Shown here: one piece after another, positions 46,192 to 56,176 of the stretch
Layout of the letters: each line of letters starts with the position of its first letter
How positions within the stretch are numbered: the stretch's first letter is position 1
From: an uncultured Sphingomonadales bacterium
GTDB lineage: Bacteria; Pseudomonadota; Alphaproteobacteria; Sphingomonadales; Sphingomonadaceae
Direction of reading: 5' to 3'
DNA length: 64,000 nt
Assembly (NCBI GenBank): GCA_903821605.1
Contig: CAIJLZ010000013.1
Location: 248,001 to 312,000 of the forward strand
Program-made: the position numbers and the translations under genes
Notes under the pieces: model-generated
Seen by the model: only the letters and a program-made list of their open reading frames with translations
Databases searched by the model: none
Told to the model about the DNA's origin: nothing

Positions 46192-46683
46192 TCAGTTGGG
46201 CTTGCTTTCCTCGACATATTTTGCGGCCTCTGCCGAGATTTCCAGCGCCTGCTGGGCAGCTTCCGCCGCCAGTTGGGCCGATTTTGACGCCTCGGATGAC
46301 GCCTGCGCGGACGCCTCATGGGCGTGTCGCGCGGCAGATTCGGCCGCCGTCGCCGCCGCAATGGCCGATGCGGCAGCGGCTTCAAGCGCCGCACGTGCCG
46401 CATCTTCGGCGGCCTCTGAAGCCATGCGCGCAATGATGATCTGGTTGGCCTCACTTTTGGTTTCGCGCAGCAGTTCCAATATTTTGGATGCGGTGCTCCG
46501 GGCATATTCTGCCGCCCGGGAAGATCTCAAGGCCGCACTCGCCGCACGCTGCGTTTGACGCTTCAATACCCGCAACGTGCCAATATATGAGTCATTGATA
46601 TTCTTGTAATTATCCTTGAGCTGGAGAACGATAAATTTAAGGTCATCGATCTCCTTGCGAACCTCAATAATTTCATCGCTCAT
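46192..46683 (-). CDS. Alanine-rich coiled-coil protein, function unknown
   Basis: 163 residues. After a short charged N-terminus (DEIIEVRKEIDDLKFIVLQL) the rest is one long alanine-rich helix with regularly spaced Ala and charged residues (AEDAARAALEAAAASAIAAA, ASSEASKSAQLAAEAAQQAL). No signal peptide. Similar composition occurs in phasin-like and filament proteins, but I cannot assign it. ATG 46683 has AAAGGAAG seven bases upstream. Sits at the start of an AT-rich patch. Confidence 0.65.
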   Translation of the reverse strand: MSDEIIEVRKEIDDLKFIVLQLKDNYKNINDSYIGTLRVLKRQTQRAASAALRSSRAAEYARSTASKILELLRETKSEANQIIIARMASEAAEDAARAALEAAAASAIAAATAAESAARHAHEASAQASSEASKSAQLAAEAAQQALEISAEAAKYVEESKPN

Positions 46684-46696
46684 CGACAACTTCCTT

Positions 46697-46933
46697 TCAC
46701 CGTCTGAACACTGAACTCACCACCCCTATCGGGGTACCGAGATATTCGGTCAGGCACATCAAATCTTGATCATCCGAGCCATCATAGCGGCAAAAGGCCG
46801 CCGCTGTCGCCATTTTCTCCATATGTGGCCAATAAATTTCCGTTGCCAAATTCGCCCATATGACCATTAGCGGCCAAAAACAGATCATATAAACCAGCGA
46901 CAAACCGGACTGATATAAGCTTAAAAATGCCAT
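46697..46933 (-). CDS. Possible small membrane or phasin-like protein
   Basis: 78 codons from ATG 46933. Hydrophobic N-terminal half (LSLVYMICFWPLMVIWANLA) followed by YWPHMEKMATAAAF, loosely like small phasin proteins of PHA-forming bacteria. It ends 13 bases before the coiled-coil gene on the same strand. The ribosome site is weak, and base composition is AT-rich, so this may be spurious. Confidence 0.3.
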   Translation of the reverse strand: MAFLSLYQSGLSLVYMICFWPLMVIWANLATEIYWPHMEKMATAAAFCRYDGSDDQDLMCLTEYLGTPIGVVSSVFRR

Positions 46934-47086
46934 ATCCACACGACATGTGACATATATAGTACAGTTTAAAATGCTATTTATTAAATGGATCAATGACTTA
47001 AGTTGACTATGTGACCACTAAATATATCTTGATCGGCGGTTTAGAAAATAAATAAATGTTTCTGAACTTCCAATAGGGGGTATTGT
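46934..47086. other. AT-rich spacer upstream of the large TonB receptor
   Basis: Base composition drops sharply compared with the rest of the window, with runs such as TATTTATTAAATGG and ATAAATAAATG. It should contain promoters for the receptor (plus strand) and possibly the small genes (minus strand). No clear operator is found; ACTTAAGT is a short palindrome. Confidence 0.5.
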
Positions 47087-49969
47087 ATGCGTCACTTACG
47101 TTTGAAATATTTAATATTGTTGAGCACAACGACCTGCGGCACCATGTCCGGGGCGGCGCTGGCCGCGGAACCGGTCAGTGGTGAAAGCGACGTCATCGTC
47201 GTCACCGGGTCCCGCATCAAGCAGGCGGAAGTCAACAGCGTCAGCCCGCTCGTGATCTCGACATCGGCCGATATCAAAATGGGCGGTGTGACCCGGATCG
47301 AAGATTTCATGAACAGCCTGCCGCAAGTCGAGGCGGCCGAGAATGGGATGCTCTCCAACGGGGCGACCGGCACGGCCACGCTCGACCTGCGCGGCATGGG
47401 CTCCAGCCGCACCTTGGTGCTCGTCAATGGCCGCCGGCTGCAACCCGGCAGCGTGCTCGATACGTCGGCAGACGTGAACCAAATCCCTACCGCCCTTGTG
47501 AAGCAGGTCGATGTCGTCACCGGTGGCGCGTCTTCGGTCTATGGCGCGGATGCCGTGGCGGGCGTCGTTAACTTTGCGCTCGACAAGAAGTTCAAGGGCA
47601 TCCAAATCGATGTTGACCGGGGCAGCTATTGGCACAAGAATAACAATAGCTTCATCGGCAATCTCATCAATACGGCGGGCTATGATTTGCCGCGTGGCAC
47701 CGAATGGGATGGCGGCCAATTGTCGGTCGATCTCACCATGGGCACGGATTTTGCCGAAGGGCGCGGCCACATCGTCGCCTATGGCACCTATCGCAAGATC
47801 AGCGAACTGCGTCAGGGCTCGCGCGATTATTCCGGCTGCGCCCTCAATGCCGGGGGCACCAAATGCGGCGGTTCGGGTACGGCCGCCAATCCCAATTTCT
47901 ATGTCTATCCGATTGTGAATGGCGCGGTGGACTATGATGCCGAGCAATATTTGATGCTCGATTCCAACAACAAATTCGTCGATTCCTCCAATAATTTGTA
48001 CAATTATGCACCGGTCAATTTCTTCCAGCGGCCAGACAAGCGCTACACGCTCGGCACGATGATGGATTTTGAGGTCAGCGACGCGTTCAAGCCCTTCGTC
48101 GAGGTCATGTGGGCCAGATCGAAAAGCGTTGCGCAAATCGCGGAATCCGGCACTTTCTTCAACGACGAATATAGCATCTCATGCAACAGCCCGCTGCTGA
48201 CATCGGCCCAGTCGAGTCAATTGTGCGGAACTTTGCTTGGGCTGGATCCATCAAAAGATTCATTTGCCACCTATATCGGCAAGCGCAATGTCGAGGGCGG
48301 ACCGCGTCAGAGCAATCTGACCAATGAATCGCTGCGGATCGTGGCTGGCGCCAAGGGCAACCTTAATGCGGCTTGGGAATATGAGTTTTCCTGGCAGTAT
48401 GGCCAATCCAAGCTCGATCAGCTTTATCTCAACGATCTTGATGGCTCCAAGATCATCGACGCGCTCAACGTCACGACAGATGCGTCGGGCAAGGTGGTCT
48501 GTGATAGCCCCAGCAATTCAAGCTGCGTACCCTATAATGTGTTCACCTATAACGGGGTCACATCGGATGCGGCCGGCACCTTGGCCACGCCCGGCGTGCT
48601 CACCGGCAAGACCAAGGAAAGCATCGCTCAGGCCTTTGTCACCGGCGATACCGGCTTCCATTTGCCAACCGCCGATAACTCGGTGAAGGTCGTTTTCGGC
48701 GGCGAATATCGGACCGAGAATTACAATCTCGTCGCCGATGAGGTGTTCGAACAGGGATTGCTGCTGGGGCAAGGCGGTCCAACCCCAAGCACCGCTGGCA
48801 AATTTCACCTCTGGGAGCTTTTTACCGAAATCAACATTCCGTTGGTCGAGGAAAAGAAGTTCATCGAAAAGCTCGTCTTTGAAGGCGGCTTCCGCCACTC
48901 GGATTACAGCCTGTCGGGCGGTGCCGATACCTATAAAATGGGCCTGAACTGGACCGTCGTGCGTGCCCTGCAATTCCGTGGCGCCTTTAACCGCGCCGTA
49001 CGGTCGCCAACACCCAGCAACTATTTCTCACCTACCAATCTTGGCTTGTGGGAAGGTGCCGATCCCTGCGCCGGGGCTGCCGCCAATGGCGTGATCACGA
49101 GTTCAGGGTTGACCGCCGAACAATGCGCCCGCACGGGCGTCACAGCTGCGCAATTCGGCAACATCTCCGAAAGCCCTGCTGGCCAATATAACGGTCTCAG
49201 CGGGGGTAATCGTAATCTGTCACCCGAAACGGCCGATACCATCACGGCGGGCATCATCCTGCAACCGCTCCGCAATTTGGTCTTCAGTGTTGATTATTAC
49301 GATATCAAACTGAAGGAGGCGATTGGCACCATCGGCTCGGAACTGACGATCAACACCTGCGCCAAAACCGGCGAGGCACAATTTTGTGACCTGATCCATC
49401 GCAGCAGCGCCGGCAGTCTTTGGCTCGGGGAAAACGGCTATGTCGTCGATACCGCCCAAAATATTGGCCAGAAGCACTTTCGCGGCCTCGATGTGGCGAG
49501 TTCGCTGCGCTTCAATATCCCGGGCGGCGTCCTGACCACCAAGCTCAACGGCAGCTATCTCCTCAAAAAGGAAACCACTGCCGTGCCGGGGATCACGGAC
49601 TCGATCGTGGAATGCAAGGGCAAGGTCTCGGCACAATGCTTCCCCTCGCCCAAATGGCGTCACAAGTTCACGGTCGATTATGATCTCGGCAAGTTCGGGA
49701 TCAATGGCCGCTGGCGCTATGTCGGCAAGGTGACGGGCCCGGCAACGACCGGCCTCAACGCCGGTGCAGGATCGCAAAGCTATTTCGACCTGACGCTGCG
49801 TTATGATGTGAACGAGCATTTCGGCCTGTCAATCGGCGGCAACAACATCTTCGACAAGGATCCGCCCCTGTTCGGCAACGCCGTCGCAACATCGAACGGC
49901 AACACCTTCCCCGGCATCTATGACGCGGCCGGGCGCTATGTCTTCATCAGCGGCAAGATGAAAATCTAA
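47087..49969 (+). CDS. TonB-dependent receptor, large Sphingomonas/Caulobacter type
   Basis: 960 residues. Signal peptide ends near GAALAAEP; a TonB-box-like DVIVVTGSRI follows, then a plug with PQVEAAENG, RTLVLVNGRRLQPGS and GGASSVYGADAVAGVVNFALDK. The barrel ends in the usual aromatic-rich strand (YVFISGKMKI). Three cysteine pairs occur in the barrel (for example CALNAGGTKC, CNSPLLTSAQSSQLC). Substrate unknown; proteins of this type import oligosaccharides, peptides or aromatic compounds, and no adjacent degradative genes tell which. ATG has AGGGGG six bases upstream. A strong terminator follows. Confidence 0.92.
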   Translation: MRHLRLKYLILLSTTTCGTMSGAALAAEPVSGESDVIVVTGSRIKQAEVNSVSPLVISTSADIKMGGVTRIEDFMNSLPQVEAAENGMLSNGATGTATLDLRGMGSSRTLVLVNGRRLQPGSVLDTSADVNQIPTALVKQVDVVTGGASSVYGADAVAGVVNFALDKKFKGIQIDVDRGSYWHKNNNSFIGNLINTAGYDLPRGTEWDGGQLSVDLTMGTDFAEGRGHIVAYGTYRKISELRQGSRDYSGCALNAGGTKCGGSGTAANPNFYVYPIVNGAVDYDAEQYLMLDSNNKFVDSSNNLYNYAPVNFFQRPDKRYTLGTMMDFEVSDAFKPFVEVMWARSKSVAQIAESGTFFNDEYSISCNSPLLTSAQSSQLCGTLLGLDPSKDSFATYIGKRNVEGGPRQSNLTNESLRIVAGAKGNLNAAWEYEFSWQYGQSKLDQLYLNDLDGSKIIDALNVTTDASGKVVCDSPSNSSCVPYNVFTYNGVTSDAAGTLATPGVLTGKTKESIAQAFVTGDTGFHLPTADNSVKVVFGGEYRTENYNLVADEVFEQGLLLGQGGPTPSTAGKFHLWELFTEINIPLVEEKKFIEKLVFEGGFRHSDYSLSGGADTYKMGLNWTVVRALQFRGAFNRAVRSPTPSNYFSPTNLGLWEGADPCAGAAANGVITSSGLTAEQCARTGVTAAQFGNISESPAGQYNGLSGGNRNLSPETADTITAGIILQPLRNLVFSVDYYDIKLKEAIGTIGSELTINTCAKTGEAQFCDLIHRSSAGSLWLGENGYVVDTAQNIGQKHFRGLDVASSLRFNIPGGVLTTKLNGSYLLKKETTAVPGITDSIVECKGKVSAQCFPSPKWRHKFTVDYDLGKFGINGRWRYVGKVTGPATTGLNAGAGSQSYFDLTLRYDVNEHFGLSIGGNNIFDKDPPLFGNAVATSNGNTFPGIYDAAGRYVFISGKMKI

Positions 49970-49993
49970 TCTCATCGGCCCAGCGCCATGAAC

Positions 49994-50028
49994 GGGGCGG
50001 TTTCCAAACGGAAATCGCCCCTTTTTTT
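49994..50028 (+). terminator. Rho-independent terminator after the large TonB receptor
   Basis: GGGGCGGTTTCC pairs with GGAAATCGCCCC (12 base pairs, one wobble) around AAAC, followed by seven T. Confidence 0.95.
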
Positions 50029-50140
50029 GGGCTAGATATAAGCGGCGGGATGGATGGGCGCGATGGGCTGATCAACAACCAAAGCGTGACCCGAAAGCCG
50101 GTGTTGCGCGATGGGGCATCATCAGTTGATGGGGACTTTA

Positions 50141-50217
50141 TGGTAGCGGAGGAGGGACTCGAACCCCCGACACGCGGATTATGATTCCGCTGCTCTAACC
50201 GGCTGAGCTACTCCGCC
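50141..50217 (-). tRNA. tRNA-Met (elongator, anticodon CAT)
   Basis: 77 nucleotides, cloverleaf complete: acceptor GGCGGAG/CTCCGCT, D arm GCTCAGCCGGTTAGAGC, anticodon arm GCGGA-ATCATAA-TCCGC with CAT, T arm GGGGGTTCGAGTCCCTC, CCA encoded. It lacks the unpaired first base and the three G-C pairs of initiator tRNA, so it is elongator Met. The alternative, tRNA-Ile2 read through lysidine, is less likely but also has CAT. Confidence 0.92.
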
Positions 50218-50357
50218 CCATGGGATCCCGACCGGCGATGCCGTCTGGATGTGGGGCCTATAATCACGCTGTTGATCCGGGTCAACTGGAATGACCAGAG
50301 ATTTTCCTGTAGGGGCTTGCGAATAGTGAGTCCGGCCATATGGGCCACCAGATGGGG

Positions 50358-51608
50358 ATGCAAGCAGTGCAGCATTTTGACGTTGTAATCGTAGGGGCAG
50401 GCCATGGCGGCGCGCAGGCGGCGCTGATGTTGCGCCAGTTGAAGTTCGAGGGCACGATCGCAGTGATCGGCGACGAACCGGAACTGCCTTATGAGCGTCC
50501 CCCGCTGTCCAAGGAATATTTCTCCGGCGAAAAAACATTCGACCGGATCATGATCCGCCAGCCCGCTTTCTGGGAAGAGCGCGCGGTCGAGATGATTCTC
50601 AACGAACGCGTCAACAAGGTTGATGCCGCTGCCCATAGCCTGGCGACCGAAAGCGGCAAGCGCTTCAGCTATGGCAAGCTGATCTGGGCCACCGGCGGCA
50701 GCCCGCGCCGCCTGCCCTTGCCGGGCGCGAACCTGCCGGGCGTGCATGTCGTGCGGACCCGCGCCGATGCCGATGCAATGATGGAACAGGTTGCCACGGT
50801 CACCGACGCCGTCGTGATCGGGGGCGGCTATATCGGGCTGGAAGCGGCGGCCGTGCTGTCGAAATTCGGCAAGAAAGTGACCGTACTCGAAGCCCTCGAC
50901 CGGGTGCTGGCCCGCGTGGCGGGTGAACCTTTGTCGCGCTTTTATGAGGCCGAACATCGTGCCCATGGGGTGGATGTCCGCTTGGGCGTTGGGGTAGAAG
51001 CGATTGAAGGTGAGGCCGCTGTAACCGGCGTTCGCCTCACCGATGGCAGCGTCCTCGCCGCCCAGATGGTGATTGTCGGCATTGGCATCATCCCCGCGGT
51101 TGAACCGCTGATCGCCGCCGGGGCCAAGGGGGCGAACGGGGTTGATGTCGACGCCTATTGCCAGACTTCCCTGCCCGATGTGTTCGCGATTGGCGACTGC
51201 GCCGCGCATGACAATGGCTATGCCGATGGCCTGCATATGCGGCTCGAATCGGTGCAAAATGCCAATGATCAGGCGAACACCGCCGCCAAGTTCATCACCG
51301 GCACGCCGACCGCTTATGATGCGGTGCCGTGGTTCTGGTCGAATCAATATGATCTCAAGCTCCAGACCGTCGGCCTCTCAACGGGTCATGACGAGGTCGT
51401 GGTGCGCGGCGACCCGGCCAATCGCAGCTTTTCGGTGATTTATTTGAAGCAGGGTCGCGTGATCGCGCTCGACTGCGTCAATTCGGTTAAGGACTATGTC
51501 CAGGGCAAGGCGCTGGTGGTCGGCCGTCTGTCGCTGCCTGCCGCGCAGTTGGCGGATGCCGCCACGCCGCTCAAGGAACTGGCCGCCGCACTGCAGCCCT
51601 CGGCCTGA
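50358..51608 (+). CDS. FAD-dependent ferredoxin reductase (putidaredoxin/rhodocoxin reductase type)
   Basis: About 416 residues. FAD-binding [10 protein letters not shown] at the N-terminus, the [14 protein letters not shown] block, NAD(P)-binding [16 protein letters not shown], and the second FAD motif [15 protein letters not shown]. Transfers electrons from NAD(P)H to [2Fe-2S] ferredoxins. Start uncertain: ATG at 50358 opens [13 protein letters not shown], other ATGs lie at 50340 and 50352. Followed closely by a hydrolase gene on the same strand. It could serve the ferredoxins at 8.4 or 11.6 kb and the Rieske oxygenase. Confidence 0.92.
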   Translation: MQAVQHFDVVIVGAGHGGAQAALMLRQLKFEGTIAVIGDEPELPYERPPLSKEYFSGEKTFDRIMIRQPAFWEERAVEMILNERVNKVDAAAHSLATESGKRFSYGKLIWATGGSPRRLPLPGANLPGVHVVRTRADADAMMEQVATVTDAVVIGGGYIGLEAAAVLSKFGKKVTVLEALDRVLARVAGEPLSRFYEAEHRAHGVDVRLGVGVEAIEGEAAVTGVRLTDGSVLAAQMVIVGIGIIPAVEPLIAAGAKGANGVDVDAYCQTSLPDVFAIGDCAAHDNGYADGLHMRLESVQNANDQANTAAKFITGTPTAYDAVPWFWSNQYDLKLQTVGLSTGHDEVVVRGDPANRSFSVIYLKQGRVIALDCVNSVKDYVQGKALVVGRLSLPAAQLADAATPLKELAAALQPSA

Positions 51609-51623
51609 TACGTGGTGCGCGCC

Positions 51624-52316
51624 ATGGCCCAGATCGTCCTCATCCCCGGTTTGATGAACGACGCCTGGGTCTGGCGTCACCAGCTTGGCGTTCTTTCCCG
51701 ACTTGGTCCGGTGCATATCGCCTGCAATGATGGCTGCGACCGGTTGGATGGCATGGCGGCGCGCATTCTCGATGCGACAAGCGGCCCGCTGGCCGTCATC
51801 GGTCATAGCATGGGTGGGCGCGTCGCGTTGGAACTGGCCTTGGCAGCCCCCGAACGTGTCACCCGTCTGGCCCTTGTTGCCAGCGGGGCACACGGAGTCG
51901 GCGCGGCCGAAGCGGATGGCCGCCGCCACCTCGTCGATCTGGCGCGGCGGGATGGCATGGGCGCGGTGGCCGATGCGTGGATGCCCGCCATGGTTGGCGC
52001 CGCCGGACGGGCCAATGCAGGGCTGATGCAGGGCCTCAAGGCGATGCTAAGCCGTTGTGCGGTCGATATCTTTGCGGCGCAGCAGCACGCCTTGTTGCAC
52101 CGCCAAGACCGGATGGGATCGCTCGCCACGCTCCCCTGCCCGACCCTGTTCGTTGCCGGCGATGAAGACCCGACATCCTCCCCCGCCTTCAACCGCGAAA
52201 TGGCCGCTTTGGCGCGCCATGGCCAATATGTCGAACTCGACAATGCTGGCCATATGCTCCCGATCGAGCAGCCGTCAGCATTGGCAGCACAGTTGCGCGC
52301 CTTTATCGCCGGATGA
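51624..52316 (+). CDS. Alpha/beta hydrolase
   Basis: 230 residues. Oxyanion strand IVLIPGLMNDAWVW, nucleophile elbow VIGHSMGGRVALE, acid in VAGDEDPTSS and catalytic histidine in DNAGHMLPIEQP. Small lid of about 60 residues. Substrate unknown. ATG 51624 is chosen; a GTG four codons upstream is possible. Fifteen bases after the reductase stop, so co-transcribed. Confidence 0.88.
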   Translation: MAQIVLIPGLMNDAWVWRHQLGVLSRLGPVHIACNDGCDRLDGMAARILDATSGPLAVIGHSMGGRVALELALAAPERVTRLALVASGAHGVGAAEADGRRHLVDLARRDGMGAVADAWMPAMVGAAGRANAGLMQGLKAMLSRCAVDIFAAQQHALLHRQDRMGSLATLPCPTLFVAGDEDPTSSPAFNREMAALARHGQYVELDNAGHMLPIEQPSALAAQLRAFIAG

Positions 52317-52409
52317 CGCCAAACAAGCCTTGAACCGACTCCAAACAATCACCTAGTCTTTGAAAAATAAGCCAAATAGGCTGTTGTTTTCAGTGGCGAG
52401 GCGTATTGG

Positions 52410-53549
52410 GTGAAAAAGCGTATCATGTCGGTCGTCGGCACACGGCCGGAAGCCATTAAAATGGCCCCGATCATCCTCGCGCTGCGGCAGCAAGACTGGG
52501 TCGACCAATCCGTCATCTCATCGGGCCAGCATGCGCAGCTGCTCGCGCCCATTCTCGACTTCTTCGGCTTTGGGTTGGATGCGGATCTCGGCATATCAGG
52601 GGGCGATCTCTCGCTTGGTGCGCATGCGGCCCGGCTGCTCGAAGCGATGGACGGTGCGATCCAGCGTTTTCGACCGGACTGTATCTTGGTGCAGGGGGAT
52701 ACATCGACCACCGCCATGGCCGCGCTCGCTGGATTTTATCGCCGCGTGCCGGTCGCCCATGTTGAGGCCGGGCTGCGGACCTATGATCATTACAACCCCT
52801 TTCCCGAAGAACTGAACCGCGTGATGGCCGGGCGCATTGCCGAGCTGCATTTCGCCCCCACCGAAGCCGCCGCCGACGCCCTGCGCGCCGAGGGCGTGGC
52901 CGATAGCCAGGTGATGGTGACCGGCAATAGCGGCATTGACGCGATGCAACTGGCGCTTGCCCGCCGCCCCGCCCTCCCCTTTGACCTGCCGCCCGATCAC
53001 CGGATCGTGCTGGTCACCGTCCACCGCCGCGAAAATTGGGGCGGTGGGATGGCGCGGGTTTGTGGCGCGGTGCTGGACCTGCTTGCCGCCGTGCCGGACG
53101 CCTATATTGTCTGGCCGGTCCATCCCAATCCGCAGGTCAAACAACTCGTCATGGCGCGGCTGGATGGACAGGTGCGGGTCCGTCTCTGTCCGCCGCTCGA
53201 TTATCCCGCTTTTGTCGCGCTGATGGCGCGCGCCTATCTGATCCTGACCGACAGCGGGGGCGTGCAGGAAGAAGGCCCTGCGCTTGCCAAGCCGGTGCTT
53301 GTCCTGCGCGAGACAACCGAACGACCGGAAGCCGTGTTGTCGGGCGTGGTCGAACTGGTCGGCACCCAACGCGCCCATATCGTCGCCCGCGCCATTCGCC
53401 TGCTACGCGACGAACCCAGCTATCGCGCCATGGCACGGGGGACGTCGCCCTATGGCGATGGGCAGGCCACGGGTCGCATTATCGCGCGGCTCAAGACCCA
53501 TTTACAGGCGACACAGCCCGCATCCGGACAAAGAAAAAGGCCCGGATAG
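52410..53549 (+). CDS. wecB: UDP-N-acetylglucosamine 2-epimerase
   Basis: 379 residues. Non-hydrolysing epimerase making UDP-ManNAc for surface polysaccharide. VVGTRPEAIKMAPII, VQGDTSTTAMA, HVEAGLRTYDHYNPFPEELNR and TDSGGVQEEGPALAKPVLVLRETTERPE are all diagnostic. GTG start at 52410. No other polysaccharide genes adjoin, so it is probably a stand-alone copy. The last codons and stop lie inside the terminator hairpin. Confidence 0.95.
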   Translation: MKKRIMSVVGTRPEAIKMAPIILALRQQDWVDQSVISSGQHAQLLAPILDFFGFGLDADLGISGGDLSLGAHAARLLEAMDGAIQRFRPDCILVQGDTSTTAMAALAGFYRRVPVAHVEAGLRTYDHYNPFPEELNRVMAGRIAELHFAPTEAAADALRAEGVADSQVMVTGNSGIDAMQLALARRPALPFDLPPDHRIVLVTVHRRENWGGGMARVCGAVLDLLAAVPDAYIVWPVHPNPQVKQLVMARLDGQVRVRLCPPLDYPAFVALMARAYLILTDSGGVQEEGPALAKPVLVLRETTERPEAVLSGVVELVGTQRAHIVARAIRLLRDEPSYRAMARGTSPYGDGQATGRIIARLKTHLQATQPASGQRKRPG

Positions 53550-53570
53550 CCATGCCATCCGAGCCTTATT
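53537..53570. terminator. Bidirectional terminator between wecB and rplQ
   Basis: AAGGCCCGGAT and ATCCGAGCCTT form the stem (one mismatch) with loop AGCCATGCC; AAAAA before and TATTTC after. It overlaps the wecB stop codon. Confidence 0.85.
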
Positions 53571-53589
53571 TCTCGTCAATGACGAAGGA

Positions 53590-54009
53590 TCAGCCTTCGG
53601 CGCCCTCATCGTCGGCGAGGACCGGACCGGAGTCCTGACCCTTGGCGCTGACGTCGCGGTCGACGAATTCGATGATCGCCATCGGGGCGGCGTCCGACGC
53701 GCGGATGCCAGCCTTGATGACGCGGGTGTAACCGCCGTTACGGCCCGCATAGCGTTCAGCCAGCACTTCGAACAGCTTCTTGAGCTGGGTTTCGTCGAGC
53801 AGACGCGCATGCGCCAAACGACGGTTGGCAAGGCCACCGTGCTTGGCGAGGGTCACGAGCTTTTCGACGTAGGGACGAAGTTCCTTGGCCTTGGCCGTGG
53901 TGGTGATGATCTGCTCATGCTTGATGAGCGCCGCCGACATGTTGCGGAACAATGCCGTACGGTGGGAAGAGGTGCGCTGCAGCTTACGGCCGCCTACACG
54001 ATGACGCAT
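53590..54009 (-). CDS. rplQ: 50S ribosomal protein L17
   Basis: 139 residues. [20 protein letters not shown] and [28 protein letters not shown] are diagnostic, with [26 protein letters not shown]. The C-terminus is extended and acidic. Last gene of the alpha operon, 137 bases after rpoA. Confidence 0.97.
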   Translation of the reverse strand: MRHRVGGRKLQRTSSHRTALFRNMSAALIKHEQIITTTAKAKELRPYVEKLVTLAKHGGLANRRLAHARLLDETQLKKLFEVLAERYAGRNGGYTRVIKAGIRASDAAPMAIIEFVDRDVSAKGQDSGPVLADDEGAEG

Positions 54010-54146
54010 GGTCTTTTTCCTTCAAGTTTGTCCAGACGCCGTTTCAGGTACGTCTGGCCAGGCAGTGTCAAAAAGGGGCCACCGCCCAAAGCCCCGTGAT
54101 GGGGCGGTCACCATGCCGTTGGACATGGCGACCGCCCCGATCAAGC

Positions 54147-55211
54147 TCAGCCCATGATTTCCTGTTCGAGCTTCTTGGCAATTTCTTCGATATTCTCAGG
54201 CGGCCAGCCCGGAATATCCATGCCAAGGCGCAGGCCCATGGACGACAGCACTTCCTTGATTTCGTTCAGCGATTTGCGACCGAAATTCGGGGTGCGCAGC
54301 ATCTCGGCTTCGGTCTTTTGAACCAGATCGCCGATATAGATGATGTTGTCGTTCTTGAGACAGTTTGCCGAACGGACGGACAGTTCCAACTCGTCGACCT
54401 TCTTGAGAAGATAACGGTTGATCTGGTTCGCATCGCCCTGACCATCTGCCGCACTCGGTGCCGACGCGGCCCCAATGGCAGCCGAGGGTGCAGCCAGCGC
54501 TTCGTCAAAGTGGACAAACAACTGCAACTGGTCCTGAAGGATACGGGCCGAATAGGCCAGCGCATCGTCCGGGGTGACTGTGCCATCGGTGTCGATGGTC
54601 AGCGTCAGCTTGTCATAGTCCAGTTCCTGGCCGACGCGGGTGTTTTCCACCTTATAGGCGACCTGACGAACCGGCGAATACAACGAGTCGACCGGGATCA
54701 GACCGATCGGCGCATCTGCCGGACGGTTCGCCGCAGCCGGGACATAGCCCTTGCCGGTGCTGGCCGTCAGTTCCATGTTCAGCGTGGCGCCCTCGTCGAG
54801 ATGGCAGATCACCAGATCCGGGTTCATCACTTCGATGTCGCCAGAGGTGCTGATCTGACCGGCGGTAACTTCCGCCGGACCCGTTGCCGAGAGCTGAAGG
54901 CGCTTGGTGCCTTCACCCTGCATCTTGAGCGCGATCTGCTTCACGTTCAGGACGATGTCGGTGATGTCCTCACGAACACCCGCCAGCGACGAGAATTCAT
55001 GCAACACGTTCTCGATCTTGATCGAGGTCACCGCCGCGCCTTGAAGCGAGGAAAGCAACACACGCCGCAGCGCGTTACCCAGCGTCAGGCCGAAACCGCG
55101 TTCCAGCGGTTCTGCGACGAAAACGGCCTTGCGCAAGCTGTCTGCACCAGCCTTTTTCTCAAGGCTGTTGGGCTTTTTAAGTTCCTGCCAGTTTTTTGAA
55201 TTGACCGACAC
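54147..55211 (-). CDS. rpoA: RNA polymerase alpha subunit
   Basis: 354 residues. N-terminal assembly domain ([39 protein letters not shown]) and the C-terminal DNA-binding domain ([33 protein letters not shown]-like [20 protein letters not shown]). Linker between them has an insertion [20 protein letters not shown] not typical of E. coli. GTG start with AAGGGG upstream. Confidence 0.98.
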   Translation of the reverse strand: MSVNSKNWQELKKPNSLEKKAGADSLRKAVFVAEPLERGFGLTLGNALRRVLLSSLQGAAVTSIKIENVLHEFSSLAGVREDITDIVLNVKQIALKMQGEGTKRLQLSATGPAEVTAGQISTSGDIEVMNPDLVICHLDEGATLNMELTASTGKGYVPAAANRPADAPIGLIPVDSLYSPVRQVAYKVENTRVGQELDYDKLTLTIDTDGTVTPDDALAYSARILQDQLQLFVHFDEALAAPSAAIGAASAPSAADGQGDANQINRYLLKKVDELELSVRSANCLKNDNIIYIGDLVQKTEAEMLRTPNFGRKSLNEIKEVLSSMGLRLGMDIPGWPPENIEEIAKKLEQEIMG

Positions 55212-55321
55212 GGGATTCCCCTTGTGCTTGGGCGGAAGGGACAGGTGTAAATCCAGTCACCTTCGGCCTGATGAAAACCGTACCGCCCGACACGATGGCC
55301 GGGCGAGACATTTGGTCTGAA

Positions 55322-55711
55322 TCAGACGCGACGACGCTTGGACGGGCGCACGCCATTGTGCGGGATCGACGTCACGTCGCGGATCGACGTGATGTTGAAC
55401 CCAACAGCCTGAAGCGCACGCAGCGCGGATTCGCGACCCGAACCCGGGCCTTTGACTTCCACTTCAAGGGTGCGAACGCCGTGTTCAGCAGCCTTGCGGC
55501 CGGCGTCTTCCGCAGCCACCTGAGCGGCATATGGGGTCGACTTGCGGCTGCCCTTGAAACCCATCGTGCCCGACGACGACCATGAAATGGTGTTGCCCTG
55601 GGCATCGGTGATGGTGATGAGGGTGTTGTTAAAGGTCGAATTCACATGGGCAACGCCCGAAGTGATGTTCTTGCGCTCACGCCGACGAAGGCGCTGAGGT
55701 TCGCGAGCCAT
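55322..55711 (-). CDS. rpsK: 30S ribosomal protein S11
   Basis: 129 residues. [40 protein letters not shown], and the C-terminal [18 protein letters not shown] are diagnostic. Between rpsM and rpoA as in the standard alpha operon without rpsD. Confidence 0.98.
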   Translation of the reverse strand: MAREPQRLRRRERKNITSGVAHVNSTFNNTLITITDAQGNTISWSSSGTMGFKGSRKSTPYAAQVAAEDAGRKAAEHGVRTLEVEVKGPGSGRESALRALQAVGFNITSIRDVTSIPHNGVRPSKRRRV

Positions 55712-55764
55712 AATTTTTCCTGCCTATATCTGAATTGGCGAAAAAGGACGGAGGGAACCGCCGC

Positions 55765-56133
55765 TTACTTCTTCTTGCCGGCGATCGGCTTGGCCTTACC
55801 CTTGCGGGTGCGGGCGTTGGTGTGGGTGCGCTGACCGCGGACCGGGAGGCCCTTGCGGTGACGCAGACCACGGTAGCAAGCCAGATCCATCAACCGCTTG
55901 ATGTTCATCGCGACCTGACGGCGAAGATCGCCCTCAACGGTGTAGCTCGCGTCGATCGCTTCGCGGATCTGCAAGACTTCCTGGTCCGACAGGTCCTGAA
56001 CGCGACGTTCGGCTGCAATGTTCAGCTTGGTGGTGATTTCCTTGGCCTTGGTCAGGCCAATGCCGTGGATATAGGTGAGCGCGATAACGACGCGCTTGTT
56101 GGTCGGGATGTTCACACCCGCGATACGTGCCAT
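55765..56133 (-). CDS. rpsM: 30S ribosomal protein S13
   Basis: 122 residues. [54 protein letters not shown], and [25 protein letters not shown] are diagnostic. ATG 56133 has AGGAG ten bases upstream. First gene of the window's alpha operon; a strong hairpin occupies the leader. Confidence 0.98.
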   Translation of the reverse strand: MARIAGVNIPTNKRVVIALTYIHGIGLTKAKEITTKLNIAAERRVQDLSDQEVLQIREAIDASYTVEGDLRRQVAMNIKRLMDLACYRGLRHRKGLPVRGQRTHTNARTRKGKAKPIAGKKK

Positions 56134-56155
56134 GTGTAAGTTTCTCCTGCTCCAC

Positions 56156-56176
56156 AGGGGTCTTGGCAAGACCCCT
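56156..56176 (-). promoter_or_regulatory. Hairpin in the rpsM leader next to the ribosome-binding site
   Basis: Ten base pairs without mismatch (AGGGGTCTTG / CAAGACCCCT, effectively a three- to five-base loop). It ends just before GGAGCAGGAG, the ribosome site of rpsM. In E. coli the alpha operon is controlled by S4 binding at this position, so this could be an analogous leader; a terminator for an upstream gene is an alternative, but no U-tract follows. Confidence 0.55.

Noticed and set aside
46697-46993. TTG-initiated 98-codon version of the small minus-strand frame
   Set aside because: No ribosome site before the TTG; only the shorter ATG form is listed, at low confidence.
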